Origin: Gordionus sp. m RMFG-2023
Lineage: Eukaryota > Nematomorpha > Gordioida > Chordodea > Parachordodidae
DNA length: 64,000 nucleotides
Assembly (NCBI RefSeq): GCF_954871325.1
Contig: NC_088775.1
Span: 75,369,561-75,433,560 of the forward strand
Reading direction: 5' to 3'
Position 1 is the stretch's first letter. Each line of letters opens with the position of its first letter. A model generated the notes under the pieces. The model saw only the letters and a list, made by a program, of their open reading frames with translations, was not told where the DNA came from and ran no database searches. This document shows, piece after piece, positions 11,274 through 23,666 of this stretch. A program made the position numbers and the translations under genes.

Positions 11274-12070
11274 TAGGCCTACAAAAAAACGAATCAATTC
11301 GATTTAATTTTCGAATCGAATAATTATGGTATTCGTATATAATAAAATAATTATACGCTTTGATTCGAAAATTTACTAAAGTTTATAAAAAAAATATATT
11401 ATATTTTGCAAAAAAAATTATTTACAGATGTGGATGAATGACACTTTTAAGAATTATACTAAAACAACTACAGTGTTGTGCAAATTTAATTTAAGACATT
11501 TCCATATTTATTTGAAAATAAAATTATTTGACTTATAAAAAATTGTTAAAATAACTTATTTAAATATTTTTATCAATTTTTACATTAAAAAATTTTATTT
11601 ACAAACAAATTAAAAAATATGGAAATGTTTTAAATTAAATCTGCACACTGTAAATGTCATCAGCGTATCAAAATCTACAGAAAATAACAAGAGAAATAAA
11701 TAAAACCCAATATTCATTGCGTTATCTGAACAAATTTATATGAATAATATTAATATTTGAAAAAATTGTATATATAAAATAAAATGTTTTACTTTGCATC
11801 GTTTCATTTTTTTAAACTTCATAAAATAAAACTTGGTACGCTTTATAATGCGATTTTTTAAAATATTTTGTAATAATATGAAATCACAAAATAAAACTTA
11901 TGAAAATAATAACAAAAAGAGGAAATGAAAATAAAATCCACTGGGAAAATTTAATAATTACTTTTTATTTTTGCTTACTTACGAATACTAATGAAAATAT
12001 AAAATATTTACGAAAAATTACAAATATTTACAAATAATTTCGAATAGCACAAATAATTTCGAATGCGAAT
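11274..12070. repeat. Decayed TAGGCCTAC / ATTCGATTCG element
   Basis: The left end TAGGCCTACAAAAAAACGAA (11274) matches, inverted, the right end of the complete element at 17480-18022. Internal ATTCGATTCG-like words recur at 11293-11350 and TTTCGAAT words at 12030-12070. A right terminus with TAGGCCTA is not visible, so the copy is truncated or degenerate. Confidence 0.5.
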
Positions 12071-15000
12071 AATAAAAATATAATATTTAATCCGTATTAT
12101 AATATCAATCTTTTTGTATAGCAAAAACTATTTAAAATATTGTTATTGCGATAATTTTATGGGTATTTCAATTCAAAGCAGTGGCTTAAGTAAGAACCTT
12201 TTTCGGAGGAGGGAGATATAAAAATTGCATTATATTATAGTAAAATCCCATTAGGTAGGATCAAATTCCCCTTGAACCCCCTCTAACGGGCCAGTGTTTC
12301 AATGCATCTTAAATAACTAGGCTAATTCAATTATTTTAACAAAAATTAAAATATTGAACCTTTTTTAATAGATTAATCAATAATTTATGAATACTAAATT
12401 TATACCCTTGTCTAGAATGCAAAAATATATTCTTATATCTTATCAAAATTGCTAAAATATTTTTATAAAATAAAATACTAATCAATAAATTCGGAACTTT
12501 TTTATAGACTTTCCTATATTTAAAAAATAATTACAGTGGTTTATTGCCCATCCATCGCATTTGTTTTATCAAGGTTCATTAAATATTTAAATATGAATTA
12601 GCCAACAATTTTTTCTTTTTATAAAAACAACATTTTAAACCATCCAAAATTATTTTGACCCCTTTATGTATTAAGTATGTTTGATAAATAAAATGAAAAT
12701 TACAAATAAATCATCTTCATCGTAGCGAAGTTATTAATATATGCTAATATTTTATATTTAAAAATTTATATTAACAATTTGTATATTAGGATTTAAAATT
12801 GAGGACCTTTACCGATATCAACGTATATTCATTTTTTTAAAAAAATATCACCTAAATAAGAGTATATCTTCTTGACGCAGTTTTTTGATATGGGCATTGA
12901 AATTTTTTATACAGGAGTTTCTCAGAACGTTCTCCAACTATTACATAAAAGGGTGCTTCTATCAGGAAGAGACTCTATATTATCCATAAAAAAAAATATC
13001 AGAGACCTGTGGGCCCCTATCGCAGTCAAGACCGAGTCTAAAATAAAATTACAACCTTGCTAATAAGTTTTAAAAATAAATTTAAATTAAATAAATACAG
13101 TTAAAAAAATACGTGATGGATTATTTTAAACATTCCTGGCTTCTCATACATTTGATTATTAGTGGCTCAAGCCCAAAAATCAATAAAGATCGGGAAAAGA
13201 AGATGGGGGGGGGGGGATGAATCAAAGGTTAGGTGCCATATTAGGCATGCTAGAAAATAATTCGGGCAAAATCAGGTCTAAATAATAAACGCGCGCCATA
13301 AATGATTTAAGTTTTAAAGATTTGTCTATACACCATACCCTGAATTCACTCAATCTCTACCACGTATGTAAGTGTATTGTAACTTGTGCACCTAAAGCCA
13401 TCTGTAAATTTATTCTTGTTAATGTGAGGCTTGAAAGTGCTAAATGAATATTTTTGATAGTATTATAACCTGAACGTTTGGTATTTATGCTACACTCTCA
13501 GGCCCCATAAATCAAATAAAGCCCTCTAAATTTTGACCCTTGCTTTCAACGACTAAATTTATCATTAAATAGTGATAAATGTTAAATTTATTCAAAAATA
13601 CTCTTTTCCCATCATCTATTTACTCCTATGACTAAAGAAGAAATTTGCGTTCCAGGGTCTCCAGGAGGGTCGGACAGTATACAGGATTTTATAGAAAAAA
13701 AACCTATACAATCGAATCAAAATATTTTTTAATCCTTCACATCCGGCATTTTTATTTAATTTAATTTTTTTACTATTCCCAATATTCAATTCTGTTTTCG
13801 ATCATCTGGGACCTTTCCATATTCCTTAATTCGCTAAAATTACGAAACTATTATCTATACTAAAGAACAAAAACATCGTTAATCTCAAATTTTTTATAAA
13901 AACGTAACAAAAAAAACTCACTTTTTTTAAATCGACATTTTGCATACATGCATTATCAACAATATTATTTTAAGTTGACAAGGATTTAAAATTGAATGAG
14001 TATTTTACATATATATCTTTTATCGAAAAGTGACGAATGAATGGAACTGGTTAATTTCACATTTTAAAAACAGTTTTGGATGCCTATTTTAAAAAAAAAT
14101 TCTTATTTTATTTATTTGTATTATATAACAAAAAAATCGATTTTTACAGTGACCACATCGGCAAATCAAATCGAAACAAATTCCTCTGAATGAATGAGTA
14201 TTCTTTTTTTAAAAAAAGAAAAATATATACCTAAGGCAATAAGAAATTTTGCAAAACACTTTTGATATAGAGAAATTTTTTTTGTATATTGTAAAACGTG
14301 AAAAGGATATTTTGTTCAAAGATGCGCCTTTTGTAATTACTACAAAAGCTCAATAAATAATTAATATCATTGATAATCTGTTTTTTATATTACTCTTTAA
14401 TTATCAATCGAATTAAAGTGATTTTTAAGTGTATATTACTTTCATTTTTCTACTGTAAAGCAACTTCATTTTACAAACAATAAAGGTTTTACATTTTTTT
14501 GAAGTGGCCAAAGATGGGTGTGATTGTGACTGTGAGTGAGTTATCAAATTCGTGAAATCATGATATTTAATATTTATAAATCTAAATCTTAAATGCATTC
14601 TTTTGTATTTCTCCTCTCACCAGCGAAACTATTTTAAATAGTTAAAATAAAACCAAAACCAACCCCGTTTAACTATTCCCTCAATGAAACATTTTGGTTT
14701 CCTAGTTCCACTAACGTGTTTTATTCGATAAATTTATAAACCAATTCATAATTAAATAAAGGTGTGTATATGTTGGATTTGGAATGTGGAATCTTTAAAT
14801 TTTATATTATTTGCTAATGGAGATTTTTAAATTTCATAGATCTAATTTGACCGAAAATTTTCTCCAGCATGTATAAAATATTTACCCTATAAATTTTTGT
14901 CATAACTTTTGTATTTTTTTAAAAAAATTAATATAAATTTAAAATGATTCAAAGGTTCTAGGCAAAATTGTCTGAAATTCACAATGTGGATTCTTTATAC

Positions 15001-15480
15001 ATTTCAAACCATATCATACACATATATCAAATTTAAAATTCGCCCTAGGTAAATAATTTAGAGATCCCGAATCCTAATGGATTACATATCCCACTACAAC
15101 ATATATATGACAATAATTATAATATAGGAATTTTTTTACTCAGAAATTTCAAGTCAAGAAATTTAATTAAATAAAAAATTTGCATAGCTGAACAATTAGA
15201 GTAATTGATCGGATGTAATAAACCAAAATATCTGATAAAGTGAAATTTTCATTATTGCCCACACTATTCCATGATGTTTCGTTTATAGATAATTTTTACT
15301 ACATTATTTTTTTCAAAAGAACTTTTTATAAAAATTCTGCGTTTATTAGCTAAAGCGTCATTTAATTTTATAAACGTTTAAAGCGTCCAATCAATTTGGA
15401 TTTCGGCATGGTCCGGAGGAAATACCGGACTATGATTTTCACTATTACTAAAACTGTTTTATAAATTAGCTGCTTTTTTT
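12071..15480. other. Long non-coding stretch, no gene seen
   Basis: A hAT-like end CAGTGGCTTAAG is at 12179-12190 with a G-rich patch behind it, but no partner is evident. A 12-nt G run lies at 13204-13216. Short open frames at 12872-13063 and 13628-13732 have no recognisable motif and are not called. TTTATT at 15477-15482 is a good polyadenylation signal (AATAAA, minus strand) for the gene at 15519. Confidence 0.35.
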
Positions 15481-15518
15481 ATTAATAAATCTAAAAAATA
15501 ATTCAAAAATAAATATTA

Positions 15519-16217
15519 TTACTTTTTATAAATGAAATATCCGGTTAGAAATACGAGGAAAAGCAAGGAGGCCAAAAATAGAGATGATACCACTATTGTC
15601 ACCCAAAAACCTACAGAAACATCCATCTCTACAACTTTGGCATTAGCATCACTATCACTCATCCAATCATGTCCGCCCTGCTTGTATTTCATTAAATCGT
15701 CATACTTTCGGTAACCCCCTTTAACATCATCATCAGCGAGGCTAATGGAAGAAGAAGATATCCAGCTAAAATTATTACCGTTTTTACTGTGTTCATCTTT
15801 ATATAGACTATTGAAAGCTAGTAACAAATCCTTATTTCTAAAATTATTATCATAGATTCCAGGGCTGATTTCATTTCGAGGATTCATCGAATAAGGTCTC
15901 GAACATTTAGAGCTGACTGAATGAGAATTTAGTAAGTCTATTGGTTTAATAAGAGCTTCTTCAAGACAATGTTCGGCGAAAAAGGAAGGTGGAGGCAGAA
16001 TGTCGAATTTGGGAGGTTCCGATAATGCCCATTCTTTGCGCATAGTGATAACATTTTTGTGGTCTCTTTTGACTAGGAAAAAATTATTCATTTTATACCT
16101 TAAGCGATCTCCATTTCCATAATCTGAGTCAAAATTAGGACGATATTGAAGTCTTTTGTTATATTGAACCCGGCAATATTGGCAGTTGTTTATTGCTATT
16201 GGATCTTTTAAAGGCAT
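15519..16217 (-). CDS. Unrecognised protein with a C-terminal transmembrane segment
   Basis: A 232-codon minus-strand frame from ATG (16217-16215) to TAA (15521-15519). Residues 1-200 are hydrophilic, with scattered Cys (CQYC near residue 12), a proline patch PPKFDILPPPS (about 68-78) and an acidic stretch before the membrane (SLADDDVKGG, about 158-167). Residues 203-229 form one strong hydrophobic helix (VGFWVTIVVSSLFLASLLFL...), followed by only YKK. With no N-terminal signal peptide this suggests a tail-anchored or type II-like membrane protein, or the 3' exon of a larger type I protein. The frame is open about 60 bp upstream of the ATG, so a 5' exon joined near 16250 is possible. The end of the frame contains AAAAAGTAATAA, in which GTAATA could act as a donor, so the stop may be exon read-through. 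AATAAA lies about 37 bp downstream, supporting termination here. No family recognised. Confidence 0.6.
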   Translation of the reverse strand: MPLKDPIAINNCQYCRVQYNKRLQYRPNFDSDYGNGDRLRYKMNNFFLVKRDHKNVITMRKEWALSEPPKFDILPPPSFFAEHCLEEALIKPIDLLNSHSVSSKCSRPYSMNPRNEISPGIYDNNFRNKDLLLAFNSLYKDEHSKNGNNFSWISSSSISLADDDVKGGYRKYDDLMKYKQGGHDWMSDSDANAKVVEMDVSVGFWVTIVVSSLFLASLLFLVFLTGYFIYKK

Positions 16218-16283
16218 AAATTTATTGATAGGAATGGCTTTTTTATGAATGTGCGCTTTGAATTTTGATGGGTATAATTAAAA

Positions 16284-17479
16284 AAAATAAATAAAGCTGA
16301 AATGATAATAAAAAAAAATTAAAAAATTGTTTTAAATAAATTGTTATTTAAAATTTTACAACATAAATAGAGAATACTTTTTTTTATTAATTAACAAATA
16401 AAAGAAAATAAATGATATCCTTAATCATTAGAGGTATTTATAGGTATCCTATGTTTATTTTTTCTCTCGTTCTTCCTTTTATTTTTCTTTCTTTCTTTCC
16501 GTCATGCTTCCTTCCCTCCTTCTTGAATACTATTTAATGAATGAATATCATTGTCCAAATTATTTTAAAATAGCCAGCAAAAATTAACTTTTTTATTATA
16601 AAGATTTTATTTTTTGAATTTGTGGTAATTTGATGAATTTTTTTTATATTTTGGCACTAATTTTTTTTATGGATTCACTAGAAAATCGATAAATAAAAAT
16701 GGGGAAAATTGGACAAAATTTTATTACAAAGTTGTTTTTTTAAACTAAAAATATATTGTTTGTAATTATTTTGTAATCAAATTTTGTAAAAGCATAAAGC
16801 AAAATCCCTAACCCTCCCCCACGAACAAAAACACCTATGGGCCAATATCCATATTGGTCCTTTTGTCTATAAAAAAATTTATTCAGGCCTCCCCGCGCCT
16901 CAGGGTATCTGTTTCGCCTAGTGCTTCTGCCGAGAATTTACTTAGACATACTACTTAGTAAGCCGGTTGATCATTTACCCTTTTTATATTAATATAGCTT
17001 CCTCTGTAGTTAAAGATTATTATAATTCAAAAAATATCAAAAATGTTTTACAAAATCCACCCAAAAAACAAACATTTTGTTTTGAATGTATTGAATCAAT
17101 AAATAAATAGGAGTAGGGGATAGAATATGTTATTAGGTATATAATCGGTTAACGTTATTTTGTTAATTTATTCGTTATATTTTTTTAGAAATTTTGATCA
17201 ATTATTGTTATTAAAAATATGAACTTCTTTTCTTACTTACAAAAATTTTTTGACGGCTCCTAACGGATATTGAATTCCTTTAAAATGATAAATTAAATTT
17301 TTAAGTTTTAATTTTTAATTCAATGAAATTGATTGAAACAGTAAATAAGATGAAGCTTTCTAAATAAAAACTTCAGTTAATAAATTATAACTGCATTACC
17401 AACTGGAAAATATAGTTTATTTAAAAACCTTTTTATTACGTATAAATAAGATAGATCCTTGAAAATTAACACTTCTTTC
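16284..17479. other. Non-coding AT-rich DNA with a pyrimidine-rich tract
   Basis: A CT-rich simple stretch (TTTCTTTCTTTCC type) lies at 16455-16525. Nothing coding is seen. A GC-richer patch at 16805-16925 has no clear identity. Confidence 0.4.
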
Positions 17480-18022
17480 TGGGCCTAAAACTAATTATTT
17501 GTTATTCGACATTCGATTCGTATTTTACGAATATGAATAGCATAATTATTCGATTCGAAAATTTGAATCGAATATGAATAATGAGAAAAAATATTCGTAG
17601 GATAGTAAACTTTTATTATTCGATTCGAATTATTCGTATATTTCTAAATTATTTATAATGGAATTCTTTTAACTTTACCTACCACATATAATATAAATAC
17701 TAAAACTTTATTAAAAAAAATTAAGGAAATATTTAATGAATACAAAGTTATATCTAATATTAATACATGATCTGATAAAACAACAATCCAGTCAAACATG
17801 GATAAAATATTCGAACAAAATATCATCTCAAAAATGTCATTTTAAACCAACAACATCTGTTTATAAATATTTTTTACAAAATATAATCTATTTTTTATAG
17901 CTTTAGAAAAATTTTCGAATCGAGTCGATTTTATTAGTCTTATGAATACGAATAATGAATTATTCGATTCGTACATACAAATACGAATAGCCCAATTATT
18001 CGATTCGTTTTTTGTAGGCCTA
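17480..18022. mobile_element. Non-autonomous hAT-like element, ATTCGATTCG family
   Basis: The ends TGGGCCTAAAA (17480) and TTTTGTAGGCCTA (ending 18022) are an imperfect inverted pair. The flanks cttctttc (17472-17479) and cttcttgc (18023-18030) form an 8-bp duplication with one mismatch. Subterminal ATTCGATTCG/CGAATCGAAT words occur at 17510-17640 and 17910-18010 in both orientations. No coding frame. A decayed relative is at 25990-26280 and a truncated one at 11274. Confidence 0.75.
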
Positions 18023-18030
18023 CTTCTTGC

Positions 18031-19211
18031 AGAGAAATAATTTAAGAATTAGTATATATTAATTAAAGGTCTATATAATCTGAAATTCTTCATTTAATGA
18101 TATAATTTTGAAAAGTTCAATTTTTTAAATACAAATAGGAGAGACCCGTTATATGGGGCCAATAAACACATCGGTCCAATCCGATTTGTGTAAAAACTAA
18201 TTAAATTTAAGATTTAAATTTTATCCTATAATAAATAATTATGATATAAATAAACCTCTTGAGAAAAAAATATTTATATCATATGTCAACTCATTAAATT
18301 TTTACTTACACTCAAAAAAGATGTCTTTAAAGCGAAAATAAAATGCATATAATTTATCTTCGTAAATTTAGTCCGAGGTAAGCCCTTTATCACATCCGGT
18401 GCACTAGTATTATCGATAAGTGGTTGTATTGTTTTTTGAATTAGTATTTATTTTTATTTAATCATTTGTTTATTTCTAGACTCAAAAAATTAACGATGAA
18501 ATGGAAACTACTATATATTATTAATTCATTCTATATTATTGATAGGTAATTGTATGGATTCAAATATTATTAACTCATTCTATATTATTGATGTGGTTAT
18601 TCTATGGATTCAAATGGGTAATATTACTAAATTTATATTTTCTTTTATAATACTCATTACTAAATCTCACTATTACAAAATTGGAAAGAATAAGTTACAC
18701 TCATTTTTGTTAAATTACAAGTGGGTACAAGGTTTGTTGATATCCTTGAGAAAAAAATAGGCATAATTTTATGAAGGGTGGGCCATCTTAAAATTTACGT
18801 TCGCTCATTTTGGGCAGGTCTATGACCAACGTACTAGATAAGATAAGATATAAATATAAACTATTCATATATTTTATTATTTTCTATCATGATTGAGGAC
18901 TAGGGGCACGTTGGATCGAGGTATGTAGGACCATGTTCAATATTTTATCATAAATTTTTATAGATAAAAAATATTTAGATTTTTATTGTTTCTCATAATC
19001 TTTATTAATACAAAGATATTTTATTATTGAAAATTTTTTTAAATATTATCTTATGTTATGTTTCCTGTTACTTGGTCCAATGTGCTCTTTTTTATTTGAA
19101 AAATCAAAAATTCTATTTGCTAAAAAAATAGATAATTTAATCAACTACCGTTTGAATTAGGGCAATATTTTTTCTATTTAATTTTATAAGAGTTTTTAAA
19201 AAATTAAATCT
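18031..19211. other. Non-coding; contains a tandem duplication of about 62 bp
   Basis: The words TCATTCTATATTATTGAT and TATGGATTCAAAT recur at 18525-18560 and 18575-18615, a two-copy duplication. The open frame over it is a by-product. Nothing else is identified. Confidence 0.45.
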
Positions 19212-19360
19212 ACTGTGCCCAGTGGCATAGGCATGGGAGGGGGGGGGGAGGATTCAAATCCCTCCCACCCATGAAAATTATTTTTTATGTTAACTTACTA
19301 AATTGATAATATATGCTTGAAATTTAAAAAAACAACTATTTTTGTGTTTTTAATGGTAAT

Positions 19361-19535
19361 AGGAAAAAAAACCCCTGGAAAAAAACCTCCGGAAAAAAAA
19401 TCCCCGGAAAATAAACCCCCAGGAAAAAAAACCCCCGGAAAATAAACCCCCAGGAAAAAAAACCCCCGGAAAAAAACCCCCAGGAAATAAAACCCCCGGA
19501 AAAAACCCCCAGGAAATAAAACCTCCGGAAAAAAG
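19361..19535. repeat. Left MULE terminus: GGAAAAAACCCCC tandem array
   Basis: About ten imperfect units of 14-15 bp, GGAAAAAAACCCCC with variants ending in CCTCC, CCCCA or AATAAA. One strand alternates poly-A and poly-C, so the other alternates poly-G and poly-T. The inverse array is at 21025-21205. Confidence 0.9.
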
Positions 19536-19699
19536 TTTTAAAATGTATTTTTAATCAAAAGAATAAAAATTGTTTATCAATTAAAAACGCTATAATTGGT
19601 ATTTATTTATAAAATTAAACAATAATAATTTGGATCTTTATGCCGTATATAAAGACAAAAAAAAAATTTTAATTTACAAAAATATTTTATTCATATTCT

Positions 19700-20748
19700 T
19701 CTTTTAAAGGCCGAGCAATACTTTTTTCAACACTCGATAATCAAGACCCGGTTCTTGATACAGCTCATAATCATCCCTCAAATATTGATGGACTAGTAGC
19801 AATGAAATCCATTGCTAACATGAAGAAGCGATGTGCAGACTCTTTGGCAAAACCTCTTCAAATTTATGCAGAGGAAATTGTAAAATTAGACCAAAGAGTT
19901 CAGTCGCATATGTTATCAGAAGATTCTATAAAAAGAACTCTAAGGAATCACAAAGCAATGCAACACCCTTCAAATCTTGAGAATTTGGAAGACCTAGTTA
20001 TTGAAGGTATTAGTTTAAATATAATTATATTTTCATAAAAATTTAAATCTTATAGGTGATTGGGCAAATTGTGGCTCCCAGAACTCAAAACGATTTTTAT
20101 TATTTGATAATGGCCCACAAGCTGAAGAACGCATAATAATGTTCGCAACAGATGATTCCTTGAATCTAATATTTAATAGGACAGAGTGGTATATACAGGA
20201 CCGATGAAACTAAGTTTTTTTGTGGCATGATGGACGGCTTAGCATTTCCGTTATGTGATATGGGCAATGCAATGACATTCCTGAGATCGGTTACTCCGAG
20301 CAATGGTAAGGATATTCTTGATTATTTCGATAAAAATTATGTCAATGGAGTATCAAGGGAGGTCATAAGAAGCAATTCTCAATCCCAAACACGTCGAATT
20401 GAGCCTCGATTTCCTCCAGAAACCTGGAACGTGAATCAGAGCACTCTCTCAGATGAAGAACGAACAAATAATCAATGCGAAGGTTTTAATCATCGTTTTT
20501 CTAATCTGGTTGGGAATAAACACCCATCAATCTGGGTACTCATTAAAAAAATGAAATGCGAGGTGGCTGCCGATGAAACCAAACTTGAAAGATGGCGCAT
20601 AGGTAGTTGGACATCGAAAACAAAATCGCAGAGTTCTAACAACCAGATTCGGCTAAAGAAACTTTGCGAAGAATACCGTGATGGGGTGCGAAGCCTTCCA
20701 GATTTTATAAGAGCGATTTCCTTCAATATTCGATGTCAACCCATATAA
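19700..20748 (+). pseudogene. MULE transposase pseudogene, FLYWCH type
   Basis: A pyrimidine-rich acceptor ending at about 19709 opens an exon with GRAILFS followed by HNHPSN, the last two His of a FLYWCH zinc finger; the exon with the FLYWCH aromatic block and Cys pair is missing. The frame runs to EG at about 20006, then an intact phase-1 intron (GGTATTAG to TTATAG, 20007-20055) joins to DWANCGSQNSKRFLLFDNG. After a stop and frame change near 20205 the frame resumes (20227-20748, 173 codons) with the MULE C-terminal block RFPPETWNV and RTNNQCEGFNHRFSNLVG. The stretch between, which should hold the three catalytic acidic residues (about 150 residues), is deleted. Function would have been cut-and-paste transposition; this copy cannot do it. 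Confidence 0.85.
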
Positions 20749-21024
20749 TTATTATTATAAATTATAAAATTTGTATATACATAATCATGATTTACCAATA
20801 AAATAAACATTTCTTATTTTGTCAAATTTAGTCTATTTAATATCATATTTAAAGATTGTATTTTTACTATAACAAATTTTTTTTACAATACATAGTTATT
20901 TTACTGAGGCATTTTTTCCCAGTACCAATTTAAACATCAGTTTTTCTTATTTAAGCATTTTTTTATGAAGAGTAGGCCAAATAAGGTCTTAATTAAATTC
21001 TATAAAAATGGAAAAAAATTCTGT

Positions 21025-21205
21025 GGGTTTTTTTTCCTGGGGGTTTATTTACCGGGGTTTTTTTTCCTGGGGGTTTATTTTCCGGGGGTTTTTTTTTCCT
21101 GGGGGTTTATTTTCCGGGGGTTTTTTCCTGGGGGTTTCTTTTCCGGAGGTTTATTTTCCGGAGGTTTATTTTCCGGGGTTTTTTTTCCAGGGGTTTTTTT
21201 CCGGG
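21025..21205. repeat. Right MULE terminus: GGGGGTTTTTTTCC tandem array
   Basis: Inverse complement of 19361-19535, with about eleven units of GGGGGTTTATTTTCC type. Frames through it give Gly/Phe-rich nonsense proteins and are not genes. Four or more G5 runs on one strand make G-quadruplex formation plausible. Confidence 0.9.
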
Positions 21206-21298
21206 ATTCGTTTTTAAATTATTATATATAATAATAATCTACAGTATTTGATTATTTTTATATTTTTTAAATAAATTATATGATGTTGTATCTGCAGT

Positions 21299-22020
21299 AC
21301 TGGAATTTTATATATCAAGCAAGGGAAAAGATTCAGCAGATGTTGAGGGATTTAAGGGAGGTTATGAATAGAGCAAAAGATAATGTTGAAATATTAACAA
21401 ATATCAGAGAGAATGTGGATGAAAAATTTTGTGAAATATAGAGTAGTTTCTAGGCAATCCAATCGCTCAAATATTGATGCATCTACGATTGAGGATTTTA
21501 TAAAATATATTTTTTTATTCCCCTTATACATTTTTATTTCAATAAAGAAAGATTTAATAGTCATAATTTTATTTTAAAAGTTTTTATTTTCTTTTGCCGG
21601 TTGAGTCTAAATTGTTGATTACACTTGAAACACTAGAGGATATTAAGAAAATCTAAGAGTTTTACGCTGATGATTTAGTAGGTATGATAAGTTATTTGTG
21701 ATGTCGGATTTTGGCATAAAAATCTTAAAGAAAAGAGTATTCATTGAAACCAAAAAATGCTCCGCAGGCTCTTTTCTTGTGTAATTGCACTTTAAATTCT
21801 CTGCCTAATATCAAAACATTATTAATCATTTTAGCTACCTTACCAATTAGTACCTACACTAATGAAAGGTCTTTTTCAACTTTAAAAAGGTTAAAAACCT
21901 ATTTAAAAAATACCACAGCTGAAAAATGTTTAAATGGATTAGCCCTATTTAATATTTTAAGGAGATTATTCTAAAAAAAATTTGATTCTAGATGAATTAG
22001 CAAATCTCAGAGAAAAGTAG
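21299..22020 (+). pseudogene. hAT transposase C-terminal remnant in element C
   Basis: After the MULE, a decayed frame carries NIRENVDEKFCEIYRVVSRQ (across frame changes at 21300-21450), then NRSNIDASTIEDF, the family block preceding FIPFLD. A 76-codon open piece (21744-21974) contains LATLPISTYTNERSFSTL and LKTYLKNTTAEKCLNGLALF, the hAT dimerisation domain, with the conserved Glu of NERSFS. A shifted frame gives ILDELANL before a stop near 22018. Same group as elements A and B (p52/rIPK-like). Multiple stops and deletions. Confidence 0.85.
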
Positions 22021-22609
22021 ATATCTCTTTTTAAATTCAAATTAAAAAATTGCAATATTATTATATTAGTTTTAATATATAATATAATCAAATTTTTTCT
22101 TAAAATGAATTCTTAGGTTATAATATTTATATAATTTTTGTATTAACTCTTAAAATTTATGTTAATACTATTTTTAATCAAAGTACTGTGTATATTTTTA
22201 TTTTGATAATATTGCCATATTGTTTAAATGCCATTATTTGCTTAAAAATTACTGATATTTTATGTAATTTGTTAAATATTTTTTTAAATAGAGTTTTTAT
22301 ACAATAAAATTTTAATATTATAATTTGAATAAAATATCTATTTTGAAATTTATTATAAATAATAAAAATAAATACATGATTAAATAAAGGAATGTTATTT
22401 ATGCTAAAGTATTTTTATATAATAAATAATCTATAATAAATGCTATCTAAAATTTTGTTATATGCAAATATTTAAAATAATTTTAACATAGCCTAAGATA
22501 CAAGCAATTGTGTTCAATGTTCATAAAAAATGAGAGTTTTTTTTTGGGGGGGGGGTCTTTTAAATTCCCCTCCCCATGAGAAATTCCTGGTTACGCCACT
22601 GACTGTGCT

Positions 22610-23666
22610 CCAATCTCCTTTCTAGTTTAGTTCTAACAACCCGTGAAAATAAGTTATCTTCAGTTAAGATCTTATTTTTTTTAAAATATAGCTTTTATTA
22701 AGTAAATCTATCTAATCTTACTCTATTCAAATACGATTGCATATTGTTGAAAACACCTTTTTAAACATAACTAATAAATACTTGCATTTAAAGTTGGAGC
22801 CTTTAAAAAAAAGGAATAAAATCACTAACTAGCTTTAATTTATTTAAATAGTGGAAATTTTTCCAAGAACTCTATAAATTGGCCAAGGTTTTAATTTAAT
22901 ATGGGTATATATTATATATGCATAATTGTTGAATATTATTTATAGGTCGCAAAGCATTTTAAATCCCAAATAAACACAATATTTTATAAATATGTATAAA
23001 GATATTTTCAATACCTTTATAGAACATTTTAGGACACGATAACTTAATTACTAAAAATAGGAATTTCACAAATAAAATATATAAAAATTTAATTAAATAT
23101 TCATGAATATGAATATGGATATTGCTTTTTTTTAAATGAAAGGACATTACTTTGCTGACAGTATTATTTTAGTGTATATTATATAAATCTGTGAGATAAA
23201 GTATAATCTCTCCCATCCTATAAATTAAATTTATGTGTAAGAAACTAAATAAGAGTTCTAAAACTAAGTCGAGAAGAAATTTGGGAGATTTGAATTCGAT
23301 AGAGTTCATTTTTACTAGTCAATTATAGGAATAAGTCCTAATTTTCCTAAAACATTTCTTCAAGGGTGTTAAACATTTTTTATAGAAGCAAAGAATAGGC
23401 GATCAATAATGGAATCATAATATAGTTGCTAGAAGGAGAATAAAAGATTTTATAGCAATGCTTTGATCTATTTCTTGTTTGAGTGTCTAACTCTTTCAGA
23501 ACATAAAAACCTTCCCCGGCCATACTTATTAAAGCTTTTTTGGGCAATCGGAGGTTTTTGGTGGTGGGGTTTTTTTCATTTTAAAGTGAATCGGACTAAA
23601 ATTTTCAAAAGCTTTCATAGAATCACCAATAGTAATCTCGGTAAATTCTTGGAAGCAAGAGTTTCG
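22610..23666. other. Non-coding AT-rich DNA
   Basis: No motif, repeat or credible frame was recognised. The open frame at 23463-23711 on the plus strand overlaps the better minus-strand frame and is not called. Confidence 0.35.

Larger units (their letters stand above)
19355..21209 (+). mobile_element. MULE (Mutator-like) element with tandem-repeat termini
   Basis: Inverted terminal arrays of about 180 bp (19361-19535 and 21025-21205) flank a decayed MULE gene. The 9-bp flanks gtttttaat (19346-19354) and gtttttaaa (21210-21218) match at 8 positions; 9-bp duplications are typical of MULEs. It is inserted in hAT C. The exact outermost bases are an estimate because the two ends diverge over the last 8 or 9 bp. 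Confidence 0.8.
19220..22601 (+). mobile_element. hAT element C (host of a MULE)
   Basis: The left end CAGTGGCATAGGCATGGG (19220) pairs with the right end CCTGGTTACGCCACTG (ending 22601), the CAGTGGCGTA hAT terminus. The flanks actgtgcc (19212-19219) and actgtgct (22602-22609) are an 8-bp duplication with one mismatch. G-runs sit inside both ends (19239-19248; 22545-22554). The element is interrupted at 19355-21209 by a MULE. Its transposase C-terminus remains at 21299-22020. Without the MULE it would be about 1.5 kb, so it was already internally deleted. Confidence 0.9.

Noticed and set aside
12872-13063. 63-codon plus-strand frame
   Set aside because: No motif, non-ATG start and no splice or promoter support; could be chance or an old repeat.
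1219-16217. Joining 15519-16217 and 1219-2007 as one gene
   Set aside because: The phases do not fit (2 nt left at the possible donor against phase 0 at the acceptor) and no bridging exon was found.
20965-21231. Gly/Phe-rich frames over 21008-21217
   Set aside because: They are translations of the MULE terminal G/T array.
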